Positions 44,601-55,797 of a DNA stretch of 64,000 nt are shown piece after piece. The position numbers were made by a program, and so were the translations under genes. The DNA comes from Agelas oroides (Eukaryota; Porifera; Demospongiae; Agelasida; Agelasidae). Within the stretch, counting starts at the first letter, position 1, and each line of letters opens with the position of its first letter. The notes beneath the pieces were generated by a model that had not been told where the DNA came from, ran no database searches, and worked only from the letters and a program-made list of their open reading frames with translations. The stretch spans positions 1,216,603-1,280,602 of the forward strand of contig OX422197.1 in NCBI GenBank assembly GCA_949130485.1, read 5' to 3'.

Positions 44601-46259
44601 CCAGTGAGTGGAGGAGGAAACGGTGGTGTCATTGCCGCAGCTGTGATTATCGCACTCCTCGTTATCGGTATAGTCATTGTCGTGATTGTGCTAGTGGTGC
44701 TCCTCCTGAGGCGCCGTAAGATGACAGCCACCAAGACTGATTTGAGAACACAAAACGGTAACGGTACAACAAACCTCACTGTAGTGCCAACAAAAACAAA
44801 AACAAAACCAAAAACGAAAGCAAAATCATCAGTGTCTGGCTCATCACAACGTAGGTACACCGTGGATGACATTGAGTGGCAAATAAAACAGCCTGATATT
44901 TACGCTGCCGTCAATAAAGAACCTCCTCCTGCGATCCCACCACAAAACTTTGACATGTCTGAATTGTATAATGCAAACTATGAAGATCACGTACAGACCC
45001 CCTCGAGACAAATGACTGCCACCTCACAGTACAACGGCCCTCCTAAACTCGCAAAAGTGTCAGACCAAAGCAAGTTAGACCTCTCTCAAAATCCCAACTA
45101 CCAGTCCAAGGAAGAAATGGACACAGAACAAACAAACGCCAGCTATGAACCAATGTTGAATGAACTAAACATCTATGCCGATCCGATGCATGGCCGCAGT
45201 TTGACTGCAGACAATACTTTCAGAAGTGATGAACCCATTTACAGTGAACCCCTTGACCCCACTTTGTTGTTTAGCCAGAACGCAGATGAGAGTGGAGGGA
45301 GTGACCTCCATCCTTATGGTGCCATCTACGCAGAGCCACAACCATTGAAAAAGTCAGAAGCGCCGCTTGAGATAAGAGCTAGTAACATCCGTGAGGTGAA
45401 ACAGCTTGGAATTGGAGAATTTGGGGAGGTGATATTGGCAGAAACAGTTGGAGTGAGCCTAAAGGATTTCAAGCTTAGTCAAGATGGTAACAAGAAGAAT
45501 GTACACATTCAAGTGGCTGTTAAGAAACTGAAGCCACGAGCTAAGTCCTCAGTCCGTGAAGCTTTCGAGAAGGAGATTAAATTCATGTCGAGACTCAAGG
45601 ATGATAACATTGTGCGTTTGCTCGCTGTTTGTAGCTCAGACTCGCCATTTATTGTTATGGAGTACATGGAGAATGGAGATCTGAACCAGTACTTGCAGAA
45701 ATTTGAACTAGCAACACCAGACTCTTCCGTCATTTTACCAAATCAACTCCCTGCCTCCATTTTGGTCTACATGGCAGTACAGATTGCAAGTGGAATGTGT
45801 TACCTGGCATCGTTCAAATACGTTCATCGTGACTTGGCCACCCGAAACTGTCTTGTGGGACAGAACTTTGTTGTCAAGATCGCAGATTTTGGCATGAGCA
45901 GAAGCCTCTACGAAGACTCGTACTATCGTGTGCGTGGAAGAGCAATGTTACCCATTCGATGGATGGCATCTGAAAGCTTCTATGGGAGATTCTCGGAGAA
46001 GACAGATGTTTGGGCATATGGTGTCACTATGTGGGAGATCTTCACCTTCTGTCAGCATCAGCCGTATGAGGAGTTGGACGATCAGGAGGTGATCCAGGAC
46101 GCAGTCAGGGGGACAAGCCGACAGCTGCTGCCAAAACCAGAGGGCTGCCAACAAGACATATATGAACTAATGCTGCGATGCTGGGAGTACGCTGCAGATG
46201 AGAGGGCCAGTTTTAAGGAAATTTTTTCCAGCTTGGCTGCCATTCACAGACGCATGTAA
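41627..46259 (+). CDS. Receptor tyrosine kinase C (discoidin-like, 1 Ig, TM, DDR-type kinase)
   Basis: Exons 41627-41711, 42693-43565, 43721-43834 and 44581-46259 join in frame (all phase 1) to 916 residues. Signal peptide MMHPVIIIPLLMSSIGTAVF, then the discoidin-like domain and one Ig domain in a single exon, a separate Gly/Thr/Pro stalk exon, and the TM-kinase exon. Compared with A and B it lacks the second Ig domain and the intron between discoidin-like and Ig domains, and it has an extra stalk exon. Predicted single-pass receptor tyrosine kinase; ligand unknown. Same orientation as A and B. Confidence 0.88.
41712..42692. other. Receptor C intron 1, no repeats recognised beyond a small hairpin
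   Basis: CCAATTGATGTCATGAGAGTAATCAATTGG-type short inverted repeat near 42130-42160. Otherwise nothing supportable. Confidence 0.4.
42693..43565 (+). CDS. Receptor C exon 2, fused discoidin-like and Ig domains
   Basis: 291 codons between CTCCTACAG and CTTCCAG/GTGAGG. First about 185 residues: PNCLTASSG, ITCSGRPGN, SFLNYPTQRIGLPNIQLFG and DWFFLSEIRVC, the same cysteine layout and closing strand as A and B. Then an Ig domain with VLNCTVS, FEWRWRK and NYTCEVR. Confidence 0.87.
43721..43834 (+). CDS. Receptor C exon 3, Gly/Thr/Pro stalk
   Basis: 38 codons of imperfect GGTxPGT-type repeats between GCTGACAG and CCACAG/GTTGGT, phase 1-1. It looks like a flexible, possibly O-glycosylated spacer. 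Confidence 0.75.
44411..44497. repeat. Hairpin, 38-bp arms, in receptor C intron 3
   Basis: Arms 44411-44448 and 44460-44497 are inverses with one mismatch around 11 bases. Confidence 0.88.
44581..46259 (+). CDS. Receptor C exon 4: TM and kinase
   Basis: TM helix about 44625-44710, basic stop-transfer (LLLRRRK), a Lys/Thr-rich stretch, NPNY (45093), many YxxP/YxE tyrosines, then the kinase: LGIGEFGEV, VAVKKLKP, HRDLATRN, DFGMSRSLYEDSYYR, IRWMASE. Catalytic residues are intact and the YxxxYY loop is conserved. TAA ends at 46259. Confidence 0.92.
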
Positions 46260-47599
46260 CAGTCTTTGTTGAACTCGACCCAGTAAATATCTTTTACTCG
46301 CTCAAGTTTGCAGAATTGGTAAAGTAACAGTTTTCGTATTATTATTATTATACATTATGTTTGTGATTGTGTTGATTTGGTTGTACAGACCACTTACTCT
46401 TGTTATTGTTATAGATTGTGTGCTTAGAAGTTGCCTATTATTATATAGTAACACAACATTCATGCTACAATCACGTGACCTCTCTGTTAATCAGTTTAGG
46501 ATTGGGAGCTAGTAGAAAATGGGCAGATATTGATACATATATATAGTGAGCTGTCAAAGCATGCAGCAGTCTTGAACCCAGACCCCCCTTCAACCGGTCT
46601 GGGTGCGAGACTATACATGCAGCAGTGGTTTTGATGTGGTGTTAATAAGACTGACCTCGATCTATCCAACTCTGAGGTAAAAAGTCATGGTAGCTACATA
46701 TGTACATACTACCAAGAATGTAGCATCATACAAGGATACAGTCAGTGTTTTTCAGGTCTTTTTTGGGGGGAGGAGGGGGGATTTCTTTAAAATATCAACT
46801 TCCTCCCTCCCCTCCAAATCAATTTTTTTTTACAGTAACCATGTATATACACACTTGCATTGTTATACTCTTACAAAGTAATTGTATATACTCGTGAGTC
46901 ATCACTGGTATATTAAAAGAGATTACTTAATTTACCTACAGCATGTATACATGCTGCTTGATGTGCGCATGTTTGTTAGCTAAACATAACAGTCACACTG
47001 TACTATTGTGATTGTTGACTTAGCCATTATACCAGCTATAACTGAGAAAAGATACTAATAATCAACGCAGTAGCTAGATCTGAGTTTCATTCTGGGATTT
47101 CCACCAGCACAGCAGAAGAGACTTGCCAAGAAGCGAGAGGATGAGGCATTTCTGAGCACCCTGTACTGTGGGAAACGGGAGGGTAACGATCATTCTTGTA
47201 TGGAGGAGTATGAGATGGACGATGAAGAAGGAATTTCCACCAGCAGTAGCTAGATCTGAGTTTCATTCTGGGATTCCATTAGCAACAGAAGGAAGGAAGG
47301 GCCAGAGCATCGGGTTCAGTTTTGTTGTCACACTCCAGCTGTTGGATCGTAGACTTCAGAAACAGTGAGAGGACTATTGTTGGTTAATCTAGCATGTGAT
47401 TGTAGCCAGGACGACATGCTGCATGTGGAGGGCCTGGTATATTCTGAACAGTATGAATGTCAGCTGCATGTTACTACTGATGTCACACACAGTATCTTGC
47501 CACTCTGCTCCACTGTAATGACAACTTAGGAATAAGTTCTGGAACCTACTCTGCTGTTCATCTATATGGCTAGAATATGGATAAGCTGACCATTCCTAT
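46260..47599. other. Intergenic; foldback relic and one exon-like segment
   Basis: 46569-46613 is a short foldback (CCCAGACC against GGTCTGGG) with ATGCAGCAG on both sides. 47113-47253 plus is open from CAG after a CACAG acceptor-like site for 46 codons (KRLAKKREDEAFLSTLYCGK) to TAG. It is acidic at the end and unidentified, and it lies between two copies of a 45-bp direct repeat (47069 and 47240). Confidence 0.4.
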
Positions 47600-47745
47600 G
47601 ATGCTGTGTATATGCAGAACCGCAACCATTGAAAATGTCAGAAGCACCCTTTGAAGTAACATCTGTGAGCTTGGAATTGGGCAATTTGGTAGGTCCACAC
47701 ATGCACAGTGTTAGAAACAGTTGGAGTGAACCCCTATAGAATTTA
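47600..47745 (+). pseudogene. Decayed receptor-kinase fragment
   Basis: Aligns by eye with receptor C 45321-45465: GAACCGCAACCATTGAAAA, GTCAGAAGCACCC, AGCTTGGAATTGG, CAATTTGG and AGAAACAGTTGGAGTGA match the segment from the end of the juxtamembrane region into the Gly-rich loop. It has deletions, frameshifts and an in-frame stop, and the rest of the kinase is gone. It lies just upstream of gene D. Confidence 0.75.
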
Positions 47746-47981
47746 TCATAAGTAATTGAACAGAGGGCCTTGTAAGTAGTTGGTATGTATACAAATCACG
47801 ACATACACATAGCTAAATGGTATCAAGGTTATATAAGCTATGTACAAAGCATGCAATGTTGTTGTACTGCACTAAACTGTTTGTTCTGCAAACAGGAGAC
47901 TTAATGGTGTACTGAAAGGTTGTACAAGAAAAGCTATAGCTGAAAACGAAGCCATGAAATTCAGTCATGGTTTATGTTAAG

Positions 47982-48015
47982 TCTCGCAAGTCACACACTT
48001 CACTTGCGAGACTAG
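47982..48015. repeat. Small foldback (AGTCTCGCAAG)
   Basis: AGTCTCGCAAGTCA faces its near-inverse, ending AGACT at 48015. It shares the end motif of 4245-4642. Confidence 0.7.
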
Positions 48016-48248
48016 GTTTATATGTCATGTGAAAATGTCAAAATTCCAGCAGGGATATAGTATGTATCTACTTGCCGACACTTGTCTTTCAGACTCACTG
48101 TATATACTGTCAAGTTATGGTCCGGTAAGAGACAAAGAGTCCTATTACTGTCACCCCCATATAAGCAAACCACCCACAAAAGTCAACATTTGGAGCCTCC
48201 TCAGTCTGTTGCAGGACGGCGGGGTAGAACCTAGCTAGTCGAAGAGCC

Positions 48249-49915
48249 ATGGATGCTTCTGCTAGACATAAGGTGAGTTAATACACGCCACGAGGCCTAG
48301 GGAGTTCAGTACAAATGCAGCTTACAAGTACAAATGCACGCATGTACGTAACCACAGAGATGTAACAGCACATTTCAAATCGGTGAGAAGAACAATAATT
48401 ATGCCATAACAGCTAGGTGAAAGTGCACTAGCTTCCCATGCAAAGTAAATAAAAACTGGGGTGCAGAAAGGCCAGGCACCGCGCGATGCGTGAAATCTAG
48501 TTAGTAACTGTTTAGCTAGTTAAATTTGTGAGGAAAGTCCCTACAGCCAGATGGCTGGTTTGCAAAGGAGGTGCGTTTGCTGTTTTTTGTTTTGTTTTGT
48601 TTGATGGCTTGTTGTACGAACAGCAATTCTAGAAGACTACAATACATGCCGGCAGTGTGCATTTTGCAATGAGTGCTTGTCTTGTGTTGTCTCTGCATGC
48701 TGCCTCGAGCTCCTTTGTAGCCCACTGTAGCCTCCCGCGGCCTGACCCTATCCTTTCTCTTGGGTTGGGTCTGGCCACGCGAGACTATCTCAGCATGCTG
48801 CACAGCACTTTTGCAACCGCGAGCAACAGGTGAGCTGCTCATGCTAAATTATGGCTTCCCAATGCAGCATTCAGGTATTGACGATTCCTGTATTAAAATG
48901 GGCTATTCAGGCAAGCACCCTCTGTAGATCAACCTTAATTATGTCTAAGGGGACAACAATCAAGTTATTTTGTCCAGATCGTAATAAGACAAAAATAAAT
49001 GTGTCCTGGAGGTTAAAATGCTCAAATTAATGTCCAGGGGGCTCAATAGCCTGCTTTGATGGTGTCCAAGGAAGTAATTTTGTCATCCAAGGGAGATGGA
49101 GTCACACTGATTGTTTTTTTTTTCTAACAGCATGAGCAGTGCCTGTTGCACTGAAGGAACAGAATCTTGCTTGTTTTGAGATACGTAAAGGGCACGCTGA
49201 TGGGGTAAAACCCCCTTCAAAATCCCCACCCACCACCAACCTGGGAGGGTGGAGAATAGCAGTGATAGGTGCATTACTGATTCTTGATACAGAGACTTGA
49301 TGTTATTTACTGTAAACGACAGTAGGCGCTCATGAATACTGATGTTTTCTGCTGAGAGAGCGAGAAATAATTCCACGGAAAGGATCTAGCTGGGATTCTC
49401 GATCTATTGATTCTGAGATTCTTGGTCTATCGATTCTCGATCTATCGATTCTTGATGTAGTCAATTTCACACAAATGATCTGTGAACATGTGCAGCTGTC
49501 TAGTTAACTACATCACAAAGGAATTCTGTCTCATCAGAGCTTCCCAAGGGAGTATCTTGGGGCCACTTCATTTCCTGCAAATGAGTCTTGCTAGCTTCAC
49601 TGGCTTGTTGTCACCAAGACTAAAATGACCTGAGACCTGTTACTCTCCACGTGCTAAACTTTTAGGCGACATTATGTGATTGAACAAGACGATGTAGCCT
49701 AAGGTATGGCATGCCAAAACGATGACAAAAACAACTATATAGCTATTAAGAAAATGGTAACACTCTACAGTCCATGGGAATTAATTGCAGAATGATTATG
49801 GAAGAATGTTTATTCAACAAAAGTGATATAGAGTGGTTTGTCTTCATCTTGATGCAGATATTCGAGGTTCTTCTCATGACATTTGTACTTCTACTGTGTG
49901 TAAACTCTCAGCAAG
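48249..49915 (+). CDS. Gene D exons 1-2, split signal peptide
   Basis: Exon 1 (48249-48272) encodes MDASARHK and ends at GTGAGT, phase 0. Exon 2 (49858-49915) encodes IFEVLLMTFVLLLCVNSQQ and ends at phase 1. Together a typical signal peptide. Gene E repeats the same scheme (MGAAARRK). The 1.6-kb intron has no other gene. Confidence 0.72.
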
Positions 49916-52900
49916 GTGTGTACGTAGAGTACGATAGAGCCATTCTGTACCAATAGCACTTGTAGAGTACGATAGAGATTCAGTATCAATAGCACTTGTG
50001 CATAAGAAGAAGTATAAATATAATATGATGTACATATAAGAGTGTGGGGTTTGCCCAGGCTTGCTTTGACTACTCCAATTGTACGAATATAAACCACACC
50101 CCAAGATGCTCACAGCTATCCTTTACCAACAGCTCACTTCAACAGTTTTGGAGCCTGCATGGTTAATCATATACTTATTCCAAAGCTGCAATGATTGGGA
50201 TTTTGTACTGCAAAATTGGTCTATACAGTTAATGGCTTCACCAAAGTAGGAGTTAGCTATATCACCTTCAGAACCCCTGCATGGATATGGATACTCGCAT
50301 GTACTTGATCTCAAGCACACTAGATGTACAGTAGGTGAAGATATATATTGTGATTTGAGTGGTGAGCAGGCAACAAGGCTCTTCATGTGTAAACTGAATG
50401 TTTAGTAGGCAGGCACCAGCCTGGGGAAGCTAGCTAGCTAGCTACAAAATATATGTGTCGCACTAGCAAGTTGAACAATGTAGTATTGTCACTTGCAGTG
50501 GGGAGCGCCCATGAGTGATCAGAGGCTTATAGTATATGTACTCCTGCCTATTTGTACACAAGTGTAAATCTTACTCTGCAGTATGTAGGGCAATGCATGT
50601 GCTCAGGGTTCATTGTAACTATGCACTATAGTGTAACTATGCCTAACATACATATAGTGTACACATGTAGATTTTCCCCCTATGGATTTTTCTTTCTCGC
50701 TCTCCAAAGCTTACATCAAGTTTGTTCCTGCCTACACAGAGCTTTCACATACTGGCAGTCACCAAGAATCAGCACGTACTGATTGGCTGCCAGGTGTGCG
50801 ACGGAGGTATTTCAGTCCCACCTGTGCAGTACTTATAGCTGAGGATTGTATTGCTTCTTCCCAGGTGCAGTTGATGTCTGGTTATCACTCAATGGTACAA
50901 CATACCAGAACAACAGTATCGTGATCCTGGAGGACATTGGTGAACGAGATGATGCCCTGCTCTGCATGACTAATCGAACCGAAATGAATTCTAGTATTGC
51001 CTTAGGGAACTGGTTCTTTCCCAATGAAACTAGAGTTCCCAGTGAGGTTGCTAATGAAACATCAGGTGAAGAGTGGGATATCTACAGCGACAGAGGTCAG
51101 ATGGTGGTACTTTTGCACCGCAGAAGAGGTGGAGTGGAAGGGATCTACCGCTGTGAGATACCTGATGCAATGAATGTCACCCGGACCATATACATTGGAG
51201 TGTACTCAGCAAGCACTGGTGAGTGGCATAACCTGTTTTGTTCAATTAAATCTTTAAGCACATATAACATGTAAGTTTGAAACAACCAATTGTGATTGGT
51301 TCATAGAACTCCTGGAGAACATCCTTGTTGACAATGGAGTGTATGCAGACATTTGGAGGGTTTGGAATTAGCAGCTTTAAAAACATAACAAGTTTCCAAT
51401 ATGCAAGCATTATGGCTAGTATCTCTTCCTTCCCAGCTGCAGTACTCAGAGGTATACCATACCAGAACAACAGTATCGTAATCCTGGAGGACATTGGTGA
51501 AGATGATGATGCCCTGCTCTGCATAACTAACCAAACTGCTTGTTGCCGACGTCCTTATACTGGTGAAATGGGGCCTACCATAGGGGACTGGTTCTTCCCC
51601 AATGTAACTCAAGTTCCCAGTTCGGGTGTGGGGTGGGATTTCCACAGAACCAGAGGTCAGATGGTGGTACGTATGTACCGCAGAAGAGGTGGAGTGGAAG
51701 GGATCTACCGCTGTGAGATACCTGATGCAGTGAATGTTACCCGGACCATATACATTGGAGTGTACTCAGCAAGCACTGGTAAGTGGTACATGTACGTAAC
51801 TGCTTGCAAGCATAATTTGTAGTTGCGAGGCACAAATTTTCGGGTGTTTTACAATCAAATGTAAACCTGCTAAACTTTCTTATCACACGATATTACACAG
51901 GTGTTAGTGCATGGGCCGTGTGCCTATATATACCCGGGATCTACTTTAATTAGAATTAACACACTCGAATGACTAGTTTCTACAGCACTATCGGTAGAAT
52001 ATTTTATTTACACTCGTCATCACACTCATGAGCTGCTTTTTTACTTGCTTTTGGTGTATGAAAATACTACCTGTGCAATAATTCGGAATATCGCATGGTA
52101 CTTCGTGTAATAAGATATACTGTATATTGCACGGCAGCAATTAATTAATTGATTACTGAAGTGGGTGTGTCCTATATTAATGACATGAATGATATGCACC
52201 GGAAGTTGACAGCTTTTCTTGTGAATGTTACCAGGCTCTCTCCTCCTTCCATTTGTGAGGAGAGAGAGAGAGCCTGGGAATTAGGCTACTTTGTGGAAGG
52301 TTAGTTGACACCTTTTATTGTGAATGTTACCAGCCTCTCTCCCATTTTTGAGGAGAGAGAGCCTGGGAATTAGGCTACTTTGTGGAAGGTTAGAAATGAT
52401 CTTGCTCGACAAACTAAGCTACGTACAACACAATCTTCACAGTGTGCATTCATTACAGTCATAACCAGGAGTTAAAGTGAAACATGGTATTCTTTCTTCC
52501 CAGGTGCAGTTGATGTCTGGTTTTCACTCAGAAATATAACATACCAGAACAACAGTAATGTGATCCTGGAGGACATTGGTGAAGATGATGATGCACTGCT
52601 CTGCATAACTAACCAAACTGCTTGTTGCCGACCTCCTTATACTGGTGTTAATGGGTCTGCCTCAGGCAACTGGTTCTTTCCCAATGGATCTAGAGTTCCC
52701 AATTCAGGTAGACAGTGGGATTTCCACAGAACCAGAGGTCAGATGGTGGTACGTTTGAACCGCAGAAGAAGTGGAGTGGAAGGGATCTACCGCTGTGAGA
52801 TACCTGATACGTTTGGCTTCACGCAGACTCTATACATTAGAGTGTACTCAGCCAGCACTGGTGAGTGGTACATGTACACTCCTGTTTAACTGCAGTCATA

Positions 52901-55762
52901 ATTCAGTGCTTACGTAATGTTAAAATTCACCTATAACAAAAGAGAGGGTCAATACATGCAAAGCCTCAAGTTGGTAGTTTTGTACATGTATGGGCGTTTT
53001 AGCATCACAAAGAGAGAAAGCAGTACTGCTTGCACATGTGCCACCATTTCTAGTAGCTTTTTTGCTTGCGTGGTAAATCATGTCATACAGCTGCAATCAG
53101 GATCTGCTGAATTGGTTCATAACCTCTGCCTAAGACCTTCTAATGCCTGCTGTACCATAACCACTACCATGTCCAGCCCCAAAGATAATTCATAGGTTAA
53201 ATTGTTGTCATTTGCAAGATTATCACTGCACTTACCTTTAGTCTGCTCAGTACCATGTTGCCGCTGCTCAGTACCCATCAGGCTATGCCCAAGCCCCATT
53301 GCATCACAACCGTATCATTCTGTGCCCTCCACGACACATAACCAGATGCTCGTTGCACTGGAGCCACAAGGCTGCGTATATGCTCGATGCACCACATCGC
53401 ACATGTATCATGTAACACCTGCTATATCGGTTAACCCATGAGGCCTGGTGCTAGCCTCGTTCCCAGGTTCTACCCGCTAAGAAGGGGGAGAGCCTGGGAA
53501 GGAGGCTAGCACCAGGCCTCATGGGTAAACCGATGGCGGGGAGAGCCTGGGAATGAGGCTAGCCTGGTGCTCCATAACTGCCAGATCCACAGAATGCCAC
53601 AGATCCTCCCCAAACTAGCCATTGATGCACACAAAATTTCTTTCTTGTACACCAAAACCTCACATTATCTGCCTTTTTTTTGTCCCTGATCTCTAGAAAT
53701 TATATAAACACTTTGACATTGATGTTTCTAGTTCCAGGTGATGTCTGGTTCTCACTCAGAGGTACAACATACCAGAACAACAGTATCGTGATTCTGGAGG
53801 ACATTGGTGAAGATGATGATGCCCTGCTCTGCATAACTTTCCAAACTGCTTGTTGCCGGCATCCTTATACTGCGGGGAACTGGGTCTTCCCCAATGAAAC
53901 TAGAGTTCCCAGTTCAGATAAACAGTGGGATTTCCACAGAGACAGAGGTCAGATGGTGGTACGTTTGCACCGCAGAAGAGGTGGAGAGGAAGGGATCTAC
54001 CACTGTGAGATACCTGATGCAATGAATGTTATCCAGACCATATACATTGGAGTGTACTCAGCAAGCACTGGTGAGTGGTATGTGTACATGAATGTCTGCA
54101 CTAATTTCTATTCAACTGGTGAGTGCTTTATGCATGTGCTGTCTCTAAAATTTGAAGTTTTGAGCTATCTGAGCTAGTATACATACTGCAACTAATGAGG
54201 CCAGGTATTAGCTAAGACTTGTATCCTGCGCAGCAGGTATTTGACTCTAACTAGTATACATATATACATATAATATATATAACAACCCCTGAGGATGTGA
54301 AAATTATATACTAGTTTTCACATCCTCAGGGGTTGTTTCATTACCAACTAAGAGGTTCTAAAATGGTCTATTGTTCAGGTGGTGCTATCGATTCTAGTGA
54401 GGCTCTACCTGTTGTTTCTAGTGCATGGCCACAGCTGAAGACCAAGCAGAAAAAGCATGAGAACATGTTTTATAGTTCATTTTGAAGCTCACACAACTTT
54501 AATGATTGTATACATGGTAACTAGCTACATACGATTAATACAAGGTACAGTTTTATTTTATTCAAACTTCAGTTATTCAAACCTTCCCAAATAATGATGT
54601 TTTGCTGTGCATTAAATAGAAAGTAATCTGCTTTGCATACAGATAGCTATTATTTATTTACTTATCCGAACAGTTCAGTTATAGAACACCCTCCGGTCCC
54701 AACATGTTTGGATAAGTGAAGTTCTATTGTACATGCATACTTCAAAGTGAAAGCGATCAAAAACTGGACGGTGGGAAACCCTGGGAACGAGGCTATAGTT
54801 ACTACACTTTCCACACAGCACTATGCATGTACCTAGCTTGTTATTATAGGAGTTGTCTGCTCTGTGACAAGCTGTACATATACGTACCACATAAACACAT
54901 TGGTAGCTACATATCTCTCCTTCCCAGCTGCAGTACTCAGAGGTATACCATACCAGAACAACAGTGCCGTGATTCTGGAGGACATTGGTGAAGGTGATGA
55001 TGCCCTGCTCTGCATAACTAACCAAACTGCTTGTTGCCGACCTCCTTATACTGGTGTTAATGGGTCTGCCATAGGGAACTGGTTCTTTCCCAATGGAACT
55101 AGAGTTCCCAATTCGGGTGACGAGTGGGATTTCCACAGAACCAGAGGTCAGATGGTGGTACGTTTGCACCGCAGAAGAGGTGGAGTGGAGGGGATCTACC
55201 GCTGTGAGATACCTGATGCAATGAATGTCACCCAGACCCTATACATTGGAGTGTACTCAGCAAGCACTGGTGAGTGTACATGCACTGGTGAGTGTACATG
55301 CACTGCACTCCTTTCTGTTCACTGACTGGTGAGTCAAAATTATGCAAAAAAAAAAAAAAAAGTATTTGGGCTATCCGGTATTGGGCTATCTGAGTTATGA
55401 TAGTGCAACTAATGGCGTGGTATTAGCTAAGATTTGTGTCCTGTACAGTAGATGACTCTACTAGTCCATGTACTAGACTCTAACTAGATTCAAGTTGAAG
55501 GAAGTGTAAAACAAGAAATGGCTGAGTGCTTTGAACCTGCTGCTGCTTGCAAAAAATGGAGCACTAAGTGTGCTATTATTGCATCAACAACAGCAAGTAC
55601 AGATGGGCGGGTTTCTTCACTGTAAAATGCATTAAGGTGGGCTCTCTGACAGAGGTACTTTTCAAATGTATGTTTGGTACTAGCATTTCAACTCGTGTGT
55701 GTATGGACGTCTTGAGCTAAATTCTGAAATGTACAAGGGCATTTAATTTGTGTGTGTGTATG

Positions 55763-55797
<35 letters not shown>

